Shown: in pieces, positions 1-8,756 of the stretch
Layout of the letters: each line of letters opens with the position of its first letter
Position numbering within the stretch: the stretch's first letter is position 1
Source of the DNA: a bacterium
GTDB taxonomy: Bacteria > Hydrogenedentota > Hydrogenedentia > Hydrogenedentiales > SLHB01
Assembly (NCBI GenBank): GCA_024231375.1
Contig: JAAEQP010000426.1
Coordinates: forward strand, 1-12,471
DNA: 12,471 nucleotides
Direction: 5' to 3'
Made by a program: the position numbers and the translations under genes
Notes under the pieces: model-generated
Databases searched by the model: none
What the model was told of the DNA's origin: nothing
What the model saw: only the letters and a program-made list of their open reading frames with translations

Positions 1-971
1 ATCTTCTCGACCGTATAGACGTCGTTGAAGTTGGAGTCGAGGGGATTGTAGGTCTGCATGGCCGTGTTGGGGTTGATGTTGCAGACGGTGCGGTGGTTGT
101 TGGCCGCCACTTCCAGCCAGTTGTGTATTCCGCCGACGATGATATCCGACGCGAACACGGTGGCGAGGGTATCGTCCTCGAACACGACGTGCATCATGGA
201 GAAGTCGTCGATATCGTAGTAGTCGCGTCGGATGTGGCCCTCGTCGCGGAAATTGTCCATCCGCGTGATGGCGTGACACCGGGCTGACACGGCTTTGGGG
301 CGAATGGGTTTGCCGTCGCGCGCGCGGCCTTCCACGCGTTTCAGGTAGAGCGCGGCCGTGAGGGGATGACACCCTTTTCCGATCATCACGCCGCCGCCCG
401 AGTGCTTCCAGTAGGCGTAGGTTGGGTTGTGTGATCCCGAATGGGCTTCCTCGCCGTGCATCCACAGAATCTGGGCGCCGGTCTTCTCGATAATCTCGCG
501 TTCCCGCTGAATCGACGGCGCATATACCCAGTTCTCGGCGTAGAGGATGCGGCCCTTGCTCTTGGCCTCGGCGGCCAGCATGCGATCGACGCTCGCGAGT
601 CCGTGTTCGAGGGCCTGTTGTTTGGGAAACGTGTCACCATGGAACTCGTCGGTACCGTCACCCAGATATCCGGTCAGCGGTTTCTCGACGATGGCGAACT
701 TGTCGCGTTCGAGGGCAGCCACGGCCACTTCCTCATGACCAGCCACGAGGACGCAGCAGTGGACCACGTCGACATCGTCGAGCAGGCGATCCAGCGAGTC
801 GTATGCCTGAATGCCGCGCTCTTGAGCGTACTCGGCGGCCTGGTCGTGGTCGATGGCGAACACGCCCTTCAGGTCGACATTCGTGCCGTAGACCTTGCGG
901 ATGGCTTCGTAGTGAAACCGACCCGAGAACCCCGCGCCAACGATACCCGCGCGAACGGTATTCTTTTCCAT
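1..971 (-). CDS. Gfo/Idh/MocA family NAD(P)-dependent oxidoreductase, 3' end cut by window edge
   Basis: Probable cytoplasmic NAD(P)-dependent dehydrogenase or isomerase acting on a sugar, inositol or related polyol; the substrate cannot be told. The visible 323 residues begin with a Rossmann dinucleotide motif (GIVGAGFSGRFH, residues 9-20) and contain the family's EKP signature (residues 96-98). These are followed by a C-terminal substrate domain with GGG...GKGCH (residues 192-202). His202 is present, but the Asp often found four residues before it is Gly198. About 20 extra residues lie between EKP and the next helix (roughly 101-123). Family members are usually 330-420 residues long, so only a short C-terminal piece should be missing. 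The ATG at 971 was chosen because a strong AAGGAGGA ribosome site lies at 983-976, five bases upstream. The gene stands apart from the one upstream, with a terminator-like hairpin and its own candidate promoter in between. The family call is firm; the function is open. Confidence 0.9.
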   Translation of the reverse strand, partial: MEKNTVRAGIVGAGFSGRFHYEAIRKVYGTNVDLKGVFAIDHDQAAEYAQERGIQAYDSLDRLLDDVDVVHCCVLVAGHEEVAVAALERDKFAIVEKPLTGYLGDGTDEFHGDTFPKQQALEHGLASVDRMLAAEAKSKGRILYAENWVYAPSIQREREIIEKTGAQILWMHGEEAHSGSHNPTYAYWKHSGGGVMIGKGCHPLTAALYLKRVEGRARDGKPIRPKAVSARCHAITRMDNFRDEGHIRRDYYDIDDFSMMHVVFEDDTLATVFASDIIVGGIHNWLEVAANNHRTVCNINPNTAMQTYNPLDSNFNDVYTVEK

Positions 972-1039
972 GAGATCCTCCTTGTTAAGCGGATGGGAGC
1001 GCCCCGTATGTTCTGCGTGAACGAGCGCCACCCTCGGCA

Positions 1040-1068
1040 AGTATTCGGGTCAAGCGTCCCGATTTCAA
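1040..1068 (-). promoter_or_regulatory. Candidate sigma70-type promoter for the oxidoreductase gene
   Basis: Reading the minus strand, TTGAAA (1068-1063, five of six matches to the -35 consensus) is followed after 17 bases by AATACT (1045-1040, four of six matches to the -10 consensus). It lies downstream of the hairpin at 1090-1129 and about 70 bases before the ATG at 971, as expected if this gene is transcribed on its own. The call rests on consensus matching only. Confidence 0.4.
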
Positions 1069-1089
1069 GTGGCGCGGCCAGGAGAAGAA

Positions 1090-1129
1090 ACCGGGACCGG
1101 CCTCGCATGTCGCGGGGACCGGTCCCGGT
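1090..1129 (-). terminator. Hairpin terminator-like element after the propeller-protein gene
   Basis: A perfect 11-bp inverted repeat (1090-1100 paired with 1119-1129, core CCGGGACCGG/CCGGTCCCGG) encloses an 18-base loop. It begins 22 bases after the stop codon of the secreted propeller protein. On the minus strand the stem is followed by TTTCTTCTCC, a mixed pyrimidine tract rather than a clean T run, so termination may be incomplete. One arm overlaps a separate perfect 12-base palindrome, GGGACCGGTCCC (1115-1126). Confidence 0.6.
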
Positions 1130-1151
1130 CGTCGATTCGATAGGTCGTGCG

Positions 1152-3311
1152 CTACTTGATGAACCCGTGGTGCAGGCCCATGTAGTACGGCAGCGTGAAC
1201 ACGGTTCCGGTGGCCAGGCCGTTGCCGGAACCGCCCGTATTGAGCTCCCAGGGGTTGTGATTCCAGTGGTTGAAGTGGCGCTCGTCCGGCGGCAACACCT
1301 TGCCGTTGACCCGGTACCCACGGCGACGCCCGTCACCCACGGAGTCGAAGAGGCTGGCCGTCACGCCGAGAGGTAGGATGTCCTTGCGGTGTCCGTTCTC
1401 ATGGCGCCAGTCGGCGCGGTCCAGGGGCATCCGCTTCAGGAAGTCGACCGAATCGGCCAACCATCCACCCGTGTTAGGCGGAGCATAGGTTCCGAAGGCG
1501 TCCGAGAAGGACGAGCCGAAACAGCACGCGGCGAAGATGAAGTTGAACAGCGGGCTCATCTCCGGCTCCTCCATCCGCCAGTAGCGGTAGAGGCTGAAGG
1601 CGTATTGCGCGCGCAACTTCGGGTTCTTCTCGTAGTTGATGAGATTGTAATAGCTCATGAACGCCATCTCATCGTCCGAGTGGTTGCCCGACCCGGGACC
1701 GGTATGGATTTTCGCCACGAGCATATTCTGGGCGTATCCGTATTCGTTGATGAGCATGTCGGCCGCTTCGCGGTACTTGGCGTCACCCGTCACGTGTTCG
1801 GCCGTGGCAAGGTACGACAGCATGCTTAGCGAGTTGAGGCCCCGCTCCGGGAACCAGTTTGGATCGTGGTTCATGGCCTTCGGGTCGTAGACAGCCCAAC
1901 GCGTCCGCTTCCCGTCGTGATCGACGAGGCAGAACTCGTGGTCGATCATGTGGTCGGTGAGTTCGCGTACGCGCTCGCGGATCGGCGCCTTTTCGGCTTC
2001 GGTTTGGGCAACCAGGTCGTAGTAGAGAGCGTAGAAGAAGTAGTGGCCGTCCAATTCGTCCGAACTGGTGTCGGTCTTCCAGTACCACTTGCCGTCTTCA
2101 CTCGTCGGCCACCGCGGCACGATGACCTTCCAGTAGGCGTCGCCCTTCTGCTTCTGGCGGTCCTTCTCGGGCGTGTAGTGCTCTTCATTCGGATTCGGGC
2201 CGCTCGTTGGGAGGATGGTCCGGGCCACAAACCCCTTGGGCGCGGGGTGGGACCCGCCCTGGGTCACGTCGCCCAACTGCTTCATGGCCAACCACACTTG
2301 ATGGGCACGGGCCTTGGCTTTGGGGTCCTTGGTGACGGCGTAGGCGAAGCATTCGCCCGCGCCGTACATGCAGGTCCACAGGCCGTCGTTGTCGCTGTCG
2401 TGCTTCTGGACGTTCTCTTTCACGCCGGGAGCCGGCAATCCCACTTCCAGCACGTACTCGAATTCTGTCCGCCGGTGGTACTTGTCGATTTCGTCTTCGT
2501 AGAAGGCGGCCTTCTCGGCGAGAGTCATGGGAAGGCTGCGGATGCATCCGAGGCCCTTCACCGTAGCAAACCACGCCGCATTGTCCGTGTCAACGACAAT
2601 CGCGCGGACGTCGTCATCAGGCAACCAGCGAAGCCCCTGGCGGTACGCCCAGTGCGTGCCGTCGAAATGGATCGCGCCTTTGTGGGTGCCGAACCACACG
2701 GATCCGTCCGGCGCGGCGGCCATGCAGGTGAAGTCGTCGTAGGGGAGCCCGTCACGGCCTTCATACAGGGTCCACTCGTCGCCGAGGCAACCTGCGCCCT
2801 GAGCTGCTGCGAACCACAGGCGGCCCTTGGCGTCAAATGTCACCGCGCGGCAGTCCATCAGGCACCACGCGCGCGTGCCCTGCACTGGACGCAGCTTCTC
2901 CCAGGCCGCGCCCGTCTTCAGGAACAGACCCGAGTCGGTCGCGGCCGCGACCGCTCCGCCCGGTCCCGCCGCCACGTCGCGGATTCCTTTCCCGCGGTCA
3001 AGCTGGGAAAGCAGCGCTTCGTCGGCGGCGACTTGCTTCATCAGGCGATCCGCCGGCGCCTGTCCGCTGGCCTTCCACTTCCCGCCTTGGCACGCCACCG
3101 CGCCCGCAGGGGTCACTGCAAGGACGACCCCTTTCGCGTCCTGCACCACGGCTTGCACATCGTCGGACGGCAGTCCGTCCTTGGTGGTGTAGAAGGTCCG
3201 GGTATCCTGGCCGAATGTGCCGACCGCGACCGGTTTCGTTCTGGCCGTTTGGGCGTGCGAAAGTCCTGCCACCATCAGCAGGGCCATGCCCAGGCAAATC
3301 ATGAGTTTCAT
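1152..3311 (-). CDS. Secreted protein: regulator-propeller-type repeats joined to a C-terminal helical domain
   Basis: About 719 residues. The N-terminus is a signal peptide: MK, a hydrophobic core, then a likely cleavage after LSHA near residue 20. Residues about 30-255 hold repeats of the type seen in two-component-regulator propellers. Examples are DGLPSDDVQAVVQDAKG, DGLPYDDFTCMAAAPDGSVW and LPDDDVRAIVVDTDNAAW, each running into a 'WFGT..G' or 'WFAT..G' strand. The rest, about 265-719, is rich in Trp, Tyr and His with regularly spaced helices, resembling an alpha/alpha-toroid fold as in some glycosidases and lyases; candidate acidic residues lie in DSDNDGLW and HSDDEMAF. No histidine kinase or DNA-binding part is present, so a role in signalling is not implied. 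A GTG codon at 3320 is in frame, but it overlaps the GAGGAG ribosome site (3325-3320). The ATG at 3311, eight bases below that site, is therefore the better start. I infer an extracytoplasmic carbohydrate-related role; this is not proven. Confidence 0.85.
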   Translation of the reverse strand: MKLMICLGMALLMVAGLSHAQTARTKPVAVGTFGQDTRTFYTTKDGLPSDDVQAVVQDAKGVVLAVTPAGAVACQGGKWKASGQAPADRLMKQVAADEALLSQLDRGKGIRDVAAGPGGAVAAATDSGLFLKTGAAWEKLRPVQGTRAWCLMDCRAVTFDAKGRLWFAAAQGAGCLGDEWTLYEGRDGLPYDDFTCMAAAPDGSVWFGTHKGAIHFDGTHWAYRQGLRWLPDDDVRAIVVDTDNAAWFATVKGLGCIRSLPMTLAEKAAFYEDEIDKYHRRTEFEYVLEVGLPAPGVKENVQKHDSDNDGLWTCMYGAGECFAYAVTKDPKAKARAHQVWLAMKQLGDVTQGGSHPAPKGFVARTILPTSGPNPNEEHYTPEKDRQKQKGDAYWKVIVPRWPTSEDGKWYWKTDTSSDELDGHYFFYALYYDLVAQTEAEKAPIRERVRELTDHMIDHEFCLVDHDGKRTRWAVYDPKAMNHDPNWFPERGLNSLSMLSYLATAEHVTGDAKYREAADMLINEYGYAQNMLVAKIHTGPGSGNHSDDEMAFMSYYNLINYEKNPKLRAQYAFSLYRYWRMEEPEMSPLFNFIFAACCFGSSFSDAFGTYAPPNTGGWLADSVDFLKRMPLDRADWRHENGHRKDILPLGVTASLFDSVGDGRRRGYRVNGKVLPPDERHFNHWNHNPWELNTGGSGNGLATGTVFTLPYYMGLHHGFIK

Positions 3312-3409
3312 TGGTTGCACTCCTCGTCGTGTTGGCGGGAACGTGCGGCGTACCCGAGCCGCGATTCTCTTCCGTTGTCAGCTATTCGCCCTACCCTCTT
3401 GCCGGTGCC

Positions 3410-3439
3410 AATGTAGCACGAGCGCCATCGCTTTGTCAT
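3410..3439 (-). promoter_or_regulatory. Candidate sigma70-type promoter for the propeller-protein gene
   Basis: On the minus strand ATGACA (3439-3434, five of six matches to the -35 consensus) is followed after 18 bases by TACATT (3415-3410, four of six matches to the -10 consensus). It lies in the 192-base gap between the receiver gene and the propeller-protein gene and would give a leader of about 90 bases. I saw no other convincing element in this gap and no clear terminator after the receiver gene. Confidence 0.33.
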
Positions 3440-3503
3440 GCCCGCCGACATCGCTGTCAGATCCGTGCCCACCGGTGATTGCGTAGGCCTGTCGGGTAGG
3501 GGA

Positions 3504-3902
3504 TCAGTCTTCCTTGGATTCCAGGCGCGTGAGCGTGTTCCAATAGGCGCGTTCGAAGACTCGGGAGAACTTCTTCAGGTCGAAGGGCTTGGCGATGTAC
3601 TCGTCGGCGCCACCGCGCACGGCTTCGGACCGGGGATGTTCGTGGTCGTAGGCGGTCATGAGGACAATGCCGACGTGAGGATGGCGTTCCCGTGCGCGTT
3701 GCAGTAGCTCAAGTCCGTCCATTTCCGCCATCTGGATGTCGCTAACCAGCAGGTCGTAGTCCTCTGCCTCGAGAAATTGCATTGCCTCGCTTCCATCGGA
3801 GCAATGGTCGACAGTGTAGCCCTGACCACGCAGGAATGCGGTTAGAACGTCAACGATGTCGGGATCGTCGTCGACAACAAGGACTCGGACATGACGGATC
3901 AT
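3504..3902 (-). CDS. Stand-alone response-regulator receiver domain protein
   Basis: A 132-residue CheY-like protein consisting of a receiver domain only. The acidic pocket is at D11/D12 (VVDDDPD), the phospho-accepting Asp is D55 (LLVSDIQM), the switch Thr is T83 (VLMTAYD) and the conserved Lys is K105 (IAKPF). All the residues needed for phosphorylation are therefore there. A short helical tail (about 108-132) ends with an acidic stretch; no output domain follows. The ATG at 3902 has a purine-rich GAGGGAG stretch about ten bases upstream. The gene begins 61 bases after atpC in the same direction, with a hairpin but no T-rich tract between them, so read-through from the ATP synthase operon is possible. 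No sensor kinase is visible nearby. The partner and target are unknown; the family assignment is secure. Confidence 0.93.
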   Translation of the reverse strand: MIRHVRVLVVDDDPDIVDVLTAFLRGQGYTVDHCSDGSEAMQFLEAEDYDLLVSDIQMAEMDGLELLQRARERHPHVGIVLMTAYDHEHPRSEAVRGGADEYIAKPFDLKKFSRVFERAYWNTLTRLESKED

Positions 3903-3937
3903 GGACTTCGGACTCCCTCCCCCCCGAGTGAGTCGTG

Positions 3938-3965
3938 AGGCAGCCGACGCGGCCGCGGGCTGCCT
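3938..3965 (-). terminator. Hairpin at the end of atpC, weak or partial terminator
   Basis: An 8-bp perfect inverted repeat (AGGCAGCC at 3938-3945, GGCTGCCT at 3958-3965) with a 12-base GC-rich loop. It starts inside the atpC stop codon. On the minus strand the following bases (CACGACTCACTCGGG) contain no T run, so this is not a canonical Rho-independent terminator. It may mark the 3' end of the ATP synthase message or only slow transcription into the receiver gene. Confidence 0.35.
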
Positions 3966-4389
3966 ATACTCCCTGTCGGCTCTCCGCCATCAGCCGGGCC
4001 AACGCACGCTCCAGAGCGGCCTCAGCGCGAAAGAGATCGAAGTCGCGATCCCGCTCATGAAGCCGTTTCTCGGCGCGTTCCTTGGCAGCTTCGGCGCGCG
4101 CCGCGTCGATTTCTTCCGCGGTCTCTGCGGTCTGGGTCAATACAAGGACGCGGTTCTGGTTGATCTCAGTGAAGCCTCCGTTCAACGCGAAGAACATCTC
4201 CTGGCCGTCCTTCGTTTCGAGGGCCATGGGACCGGTGGCGAGTTTCGACAGCAGTGTGGTATGGCCTGGAAGCACCGTGAAGACGCCCTCCGCGCCCGGC
4301 AGCACAACCCGTTTCGCCTCGAAGCGCAACGGGTCGCGTTCAGGCGCGCAAATCTCAACCTTGATCGTATCCAGGTGGAGTTCGGTCAC
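3964..4389 (-). CDS. atpC: ATP synthase F1 epsilon subunit
   Basis: 141 residues, the usual size for epsilon. It sits on the central stalk with gamma, links it to the c ring and in many bacteria restrains ATP hydrolysis through its C-terminal helices. Residues about 1-88 form the beta-sandwich, with the family pattern LPGAEGVFTVLPGHTTLL (30-47) and a late glycine-rich strand (FFALNGGFTEI). Residues about 90-141 form the two-helix C-terminal domain, rich in Ala, Glu and Arg (EEIDAARAEAAKERAEKRL). The start is a GTG codon two bases after the atpD stop, with GGGAG inside the end of atpD serving as ribosome site, so translation is probably coupled to atpD. It is the last gene of the ATP synthase operon here. 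Confidence 0.97.
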   Translation of the reverse strand: MTELHLDTIKVEICAPERDPLRFEAKRVVLPGAEGVFTVLPGHTTLLSKLATGPMALETKDGQEMFFALNGGFTEINQNRVLVLTQTAETAEEIDAARAEAAKERAEKRLHERDRDFDLFRAEAALERALARLMAESRQGV

Positions 4390-4391
4390 AC

Positions 4392-5804
<1,413 letters not shown>

Positions 5805-6656
5805 TTAGAGCGCTTCCGCGCCGCTCACGATCTCAATCATTTCACGTGTAATCGTGTCCTGACGGGCACGGTTGTATTTCAGCGTCAAGCGGTCGATCAC
5901 GTCGCCGGCGTTGTTGGTCGCCGAGTCCATGGCCGTCATCCGCGCGCCGTACTCGCTCGCCGCCGACTCGAACAGGATGCGGTGCATCTGGATCTGCATG
6001 TGGCGCGACAACAGACCGCCCACCACCTCAGGAATGGCGGGCTCGTAGACGTAGTCAATCACGATCTCGCCCCGGTCGGGGGGATCGAAGGGCAACAGCT
6101 TCTCGAGCGTTACGTGCTGGCTGATGGCCGACTTGAACTCGTTGTAGAGGCAGTAGACCGCCTTGGCTCGGCCCGCAACGAACTCATCGACCATCCCGCC
6201 GACGATCTCGCTCGCCGAACGCCACGGGGACGGGTCCATCACGTCCGTATAGACTTCGCGCACGGTTACGGTCCGCCGCTTGAAGGCGTCCCGTCCCTTG
6301 CGGCCAATGACCGTGATTTCGACGGGTTCGCCGGGGAACTGCTCTCCGACGACACGCATCGTCTCGTTGATGAGGTTGCTGTTGAACCCGCCGCACAGCC
6401 CGCGGTCGGCAGTGACGACGACGACGTGGATGACGTCGCCTCGTCCCGGACCCAGGAGGGGATGCACGGTTTCGTCCACGCGCAGGGCAAGCCGGTTCAC
6501 CAGATCGCGCATGTGGTAGGCGTAAGGCCGCGCCTGTTGAATGGCTTCCTGGGCGCGACGCAGCTTCGCCGCGGCAACCATCTTCATGGCGCGCGTGATC
6601 TTCTGCGTGTTCTTGACGCTCGTGATGCGTCGCTTGATGTCCCTCAGATTCGGCAT
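5805..6656 (-). CDS. atpG: ATP synthase F1 gamma subunit
   Basis: 283 residues, the normal length for gamma, the rotating central shaft inside the alpha3beta3 head. The N-terminal helix has the family signature (RDIKRRITSVKNTQKITRAM, 5-24), followed by the AAAKLRRAQ stretch. A central Rossmann-like region contains VVVTADRGLCGGFNSNLI. The C-terminal helix carries the conserved pattern ATNNAGDVIDRLTLKYNRAR and ends QDTITREMIEIVSGAEAL. The two terminal helices form the coiled coil that turns in the head. The ATG at 6656 is 14 bases after the atpA stop, with AAGGGA about six bases upstream. No insertion or deletion relative to the family is obvious. Confidence 0.98.
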   Translation of the reverse strand: MPNLRDIKRRITSVKNTQKITRAMKMVAAAKLRRAQEAIQQARPYAYHMRDLVNRLALRVDETVHPLLGPGRGDVIHVVVVTADRGLCGGFNSNLINETMRVVGEQFPGEPVEITVIGRKGRDAFKRRTVTVREVYTDVMDPSPWRSASEIVGGMVDEFVAGRAKAVYCLYNEFKSAISQHVTLEKLLPFDPPDRGEIVIDYVYEPAIPEVVGGLLSRHMQIQMHRILFESAASEYGARMTAMDSATNNAGDVIDRLTLKYNRARQDTITREMIEIVSGAEAL

Positions 6657-6670
6657 GGGCTATCCCTTGA

Positions 6671-8203
6671 TCACTCCGTTTCAGTCGAGAAACCGTCGGT
6701 GAACGCCTTCAGGGCCGCATCGATCGCGCTCTTCAGTTCATCGTTCATCTCACCGGTCGACGCGAGTTTGTCGAGGAGTTCTTTCTGTTCGGTGTCGAAA
6801 TGGGCGTACAATTCGCGTTCGTACCGCCCGATATCTTTCACTTCGATACCGTCGAGACATCCCTGTGCGGCCGCGTGAATGATGAGGATCTGCTTGGCCA
6901 CGGGCAGCGGCTCGTACTGGGGCTGCTTGAGGATTTCGACCAATCTGACGCCGCGGGCCAACTGGGCTTGCGTGGCCTTGTCGAGGTCGCTCCCGAACTG
7001 GGCGAAGGCCTCCAACTCGCGGAACGCGGCCAGGTCCAGCCGCAGGGTACCGGCGACTTTCTTCATGGCCTTCACCTGAGCGTTGCCGCCCACGCGCGAG
7101 ACGCTGATGCCGGGGTTGATGGCCGGCCGCACGCCCGAGTAGAACAGGTCGTTCTCAAGATAGATCTGGCCGTCCGTGATCGAGATCACGTTCGTGGGAA
7201 TGTAGGCCGACACGTCGCCCGCCTGGGTTTCGATCACCGGAAGAGCGGTCAGACTGCCGCCGCCTTGGTCGTCACTCATCTTAGCCGCCCGTTCCAGCAA
7301 CCGGGAGTGCAGGTAGAACCCGTCGCCCGGATAGGCTTCGCGGCCCGGCGGACGGCGTAGCAGCAGCGAGAGTTGCCGGTAGGCGACGGCGTGCTTGGAC
7401 AGGTCGTCGTAAATCAGCAGGGCGTGTTTGCCCTGATCCATGAAGTATTCGCCGATGGCGCAGCCGGCGTAGGGCGCGACGTACTGCATGGGGGCCGGCT
7501 CCGACGCCGATGCCGCCACCACGATGGTGTAGTCCATGGCGCCGTGCTCTTTCAGGTCTTCCACGACGCGTGCCACCGTGGACCGCTTCTGGCCAATAGC
7601 CACGTACACGCAGATGACGCCCTGACCGCGCTGGTTGATGATGGTGTCCAGGGCGATAGCGGTCTTTCCGGTCTGCCGGTCGCCGATGATCAACTCACGC
7701 TGGCCGCGGCCGATGGGCGTCATCGAGTCGATGGCCTTCAGGCCTGTCTGGAGCGGTTCGCGCACGGGTTGGCGCGCCACGATGCCGGGCGCGATGCGCT
7801 CGACCGGTTTGAACTCGGCGGCGTCGATGGGACCGCGCCCGTCGACGGGTTCGCCGAGGGCGTTGACCACGCGGCCGATCATGGCGTCGCCGACGGGTGT
7901 GGACGCGATGCGTCCGGTCCGCCGTACGGTGTCGCCTTCGGCGATCTTTTCGTACTCGCCGAACAGCACGGCGCCCACGTTGTCCTCTTCGAGGTTCAGG
8001 ACCATCCCGCTGACATCGTGCGGGAAGTCGAGCAGTTCGCCGGCCATGGCCTTCTCGAGTCCATAGATGCGGGCGATGCCGTCGCTGGCCTGAATCACCG
8101 TACCCACCTCAGCGATGTCGACTTTGGATTCATAGTCGGCAATGTGCTGCTTGATGATTTCGGTAATCTCGGTCGCCTCGATTCTCATCGATTCGATACC
8201 CAT
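6671..8203 (-). CDS. atpA: ATP synthase F1 alpha subunit
   Basis: 510 residues, full length for alpha. It alternates with beta in the head, binds non-exchanged nucleotide and supplies the arginine finger to the catalytic sites. The Walker A loop is GDRQTGKT (174-181). The arginine finger is R370 in GISVSRVGG, where the family usually has Ser after the second Gly-position (VGS). The N-terminal barrel includes [16 protein letters not shown] (34-49). The ATG at 8203 lies four bases after the atpH stop, with GGAGGAG inside the end of atpH as ribosome site; another in-frame ATG at codon 6 is less well placed. Translation is probably coupled to atpH. Confidence 0.99.
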   Translation of the reverse strand: MGIESMRIEATEITEIIKQHIADYESKVDIAEVGTVIQASDGIARIYGLEKAMAGELLDFPHDVSGMVLNLEEDNVGAVLFGEYEKIAEGDTVRRTGRIASTPVGDAMIGRVVNALGEPVDGRGPIDAAEFKPVERIAPGIVARQPVREPLQTGLKAIDSMTPIGRGQRELIIGDRQTGKTAIALDTIINQRGQGVICVYVAIGQKRSTVARVVEDLKEHGAMDYTIVVAASASEPAPMQYVAPYAGCAIGEYFMDQGKHALLIYDDLSKHAVAYRQLSLLLRRPPGREAYPGDGFYLHSRLLERAAKMSDDQGGGSLTALPVIETQAGDVSAYIPTNVISITDGQIYLENDLFYSGVRPAINPGISVSRVGGNAQVKAMKKVAGTLRLDLAAFRELEAFAQFGSDLDKATQAQLARGVRLVEILKQPQYEPLPVAKQILIIHAAAQGCLDGIEVKDIGRYERELYAHFDTEQKELLDKLASTGEMNDELKSAIDAALKAFTDGFSTETE

Positions 8204-8207
8204 CGGA

Positions 8208-8756
8208 CTATTTCTCCTCCGAAATGAGTTCGGCTTTCAGTCGGTTCAGCCTGGTCCGCAGGCTTCCATCAATGACGCGTCCGCCCACGCGGGCTACCAC
8301 ACCGCCGATCAGGTCGGCGTCGACCTGACACCGGAGACGAACGGCCTTGCCCGAATAGGCGCCCAATGACGCCTGCACCAGGTCGCGTTGTGCATCGGAA
8401 AGGGGTGCCGCGCTGGTAACGTCCGCTGTCGTCCGGTTCAATCGTTCGTCGATTACTTTGCTGACTTCTCCGGCAATTTCGGCAACAAGAAAGGTGCGGT
8501 CGCGGGCGAGCAATCTTCGGGCGAGACGTTGCACTTCCGTTTCGGCACCCAGTCGTTCCAGCACGGCTTTCAACACAAGCGCGCGCGATTCTTCGTTGAT
8601 GGCGTCGTTGCCAAGGCAACTGTGAAGATCGTGGTGCGTTTCCATCAACTCAGCCAGTGCGCTCAACTGCTCGTGGGCGCGCTCGAGGCGTTGATCGTCG
8701 GGTACGGCTTGCCCGAGGGCGCGTGCGTACCGACCGGCAAGGAGGTAGTTCTTCAT
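8208..8756 (-). CDS. atpH: ATP synthase F1 delta subunit (OSCP-type)
   Basis: 182 residues, the usual length for the bacterial delta subunit, which caps the alpha3beta3 head and ties it to the b-type peripheral stalk. The N-terminal helical domain starts with the typical YARAL pattern (residues 10-14, in [12 protein letters not shown]). The C-terminal domain has the family motif of an acidic start, a double Gly and a final Arg-rich helix ([20 protein letters not shown], then [12 protein letters not shown]). The start codon overlaps the atpF2 stop by four bases (ATGA at 8753-8756), and a GGAGG lies seven bases upstream, so the two genes are translationally coupled. Confidence 0.97.
   Translation of the reverse strand: MKNYLLAGRYARALGQAVPDDQRLERAHEQLSALAELMETHHDLHSCLGNDAINEESRALVLKAVLERLGAETEVQRLARRLLARDRTFLVAEIAGEVSKVIDERLNRTTADVTSAAPLSDAQRDLVQASLGAYSGKAVRLRCQVDADLIGGVVARVGGRVIDGSLRTRLNRLKAELISEEK

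Noticed and set aside
1866..3416. 516-codon open frame on the plus strand
   Set aside because: Antisense to the secreted propeller protein, which has a signal peptide, a ribosome site and recognisable repeats. The plus frame has none of these.
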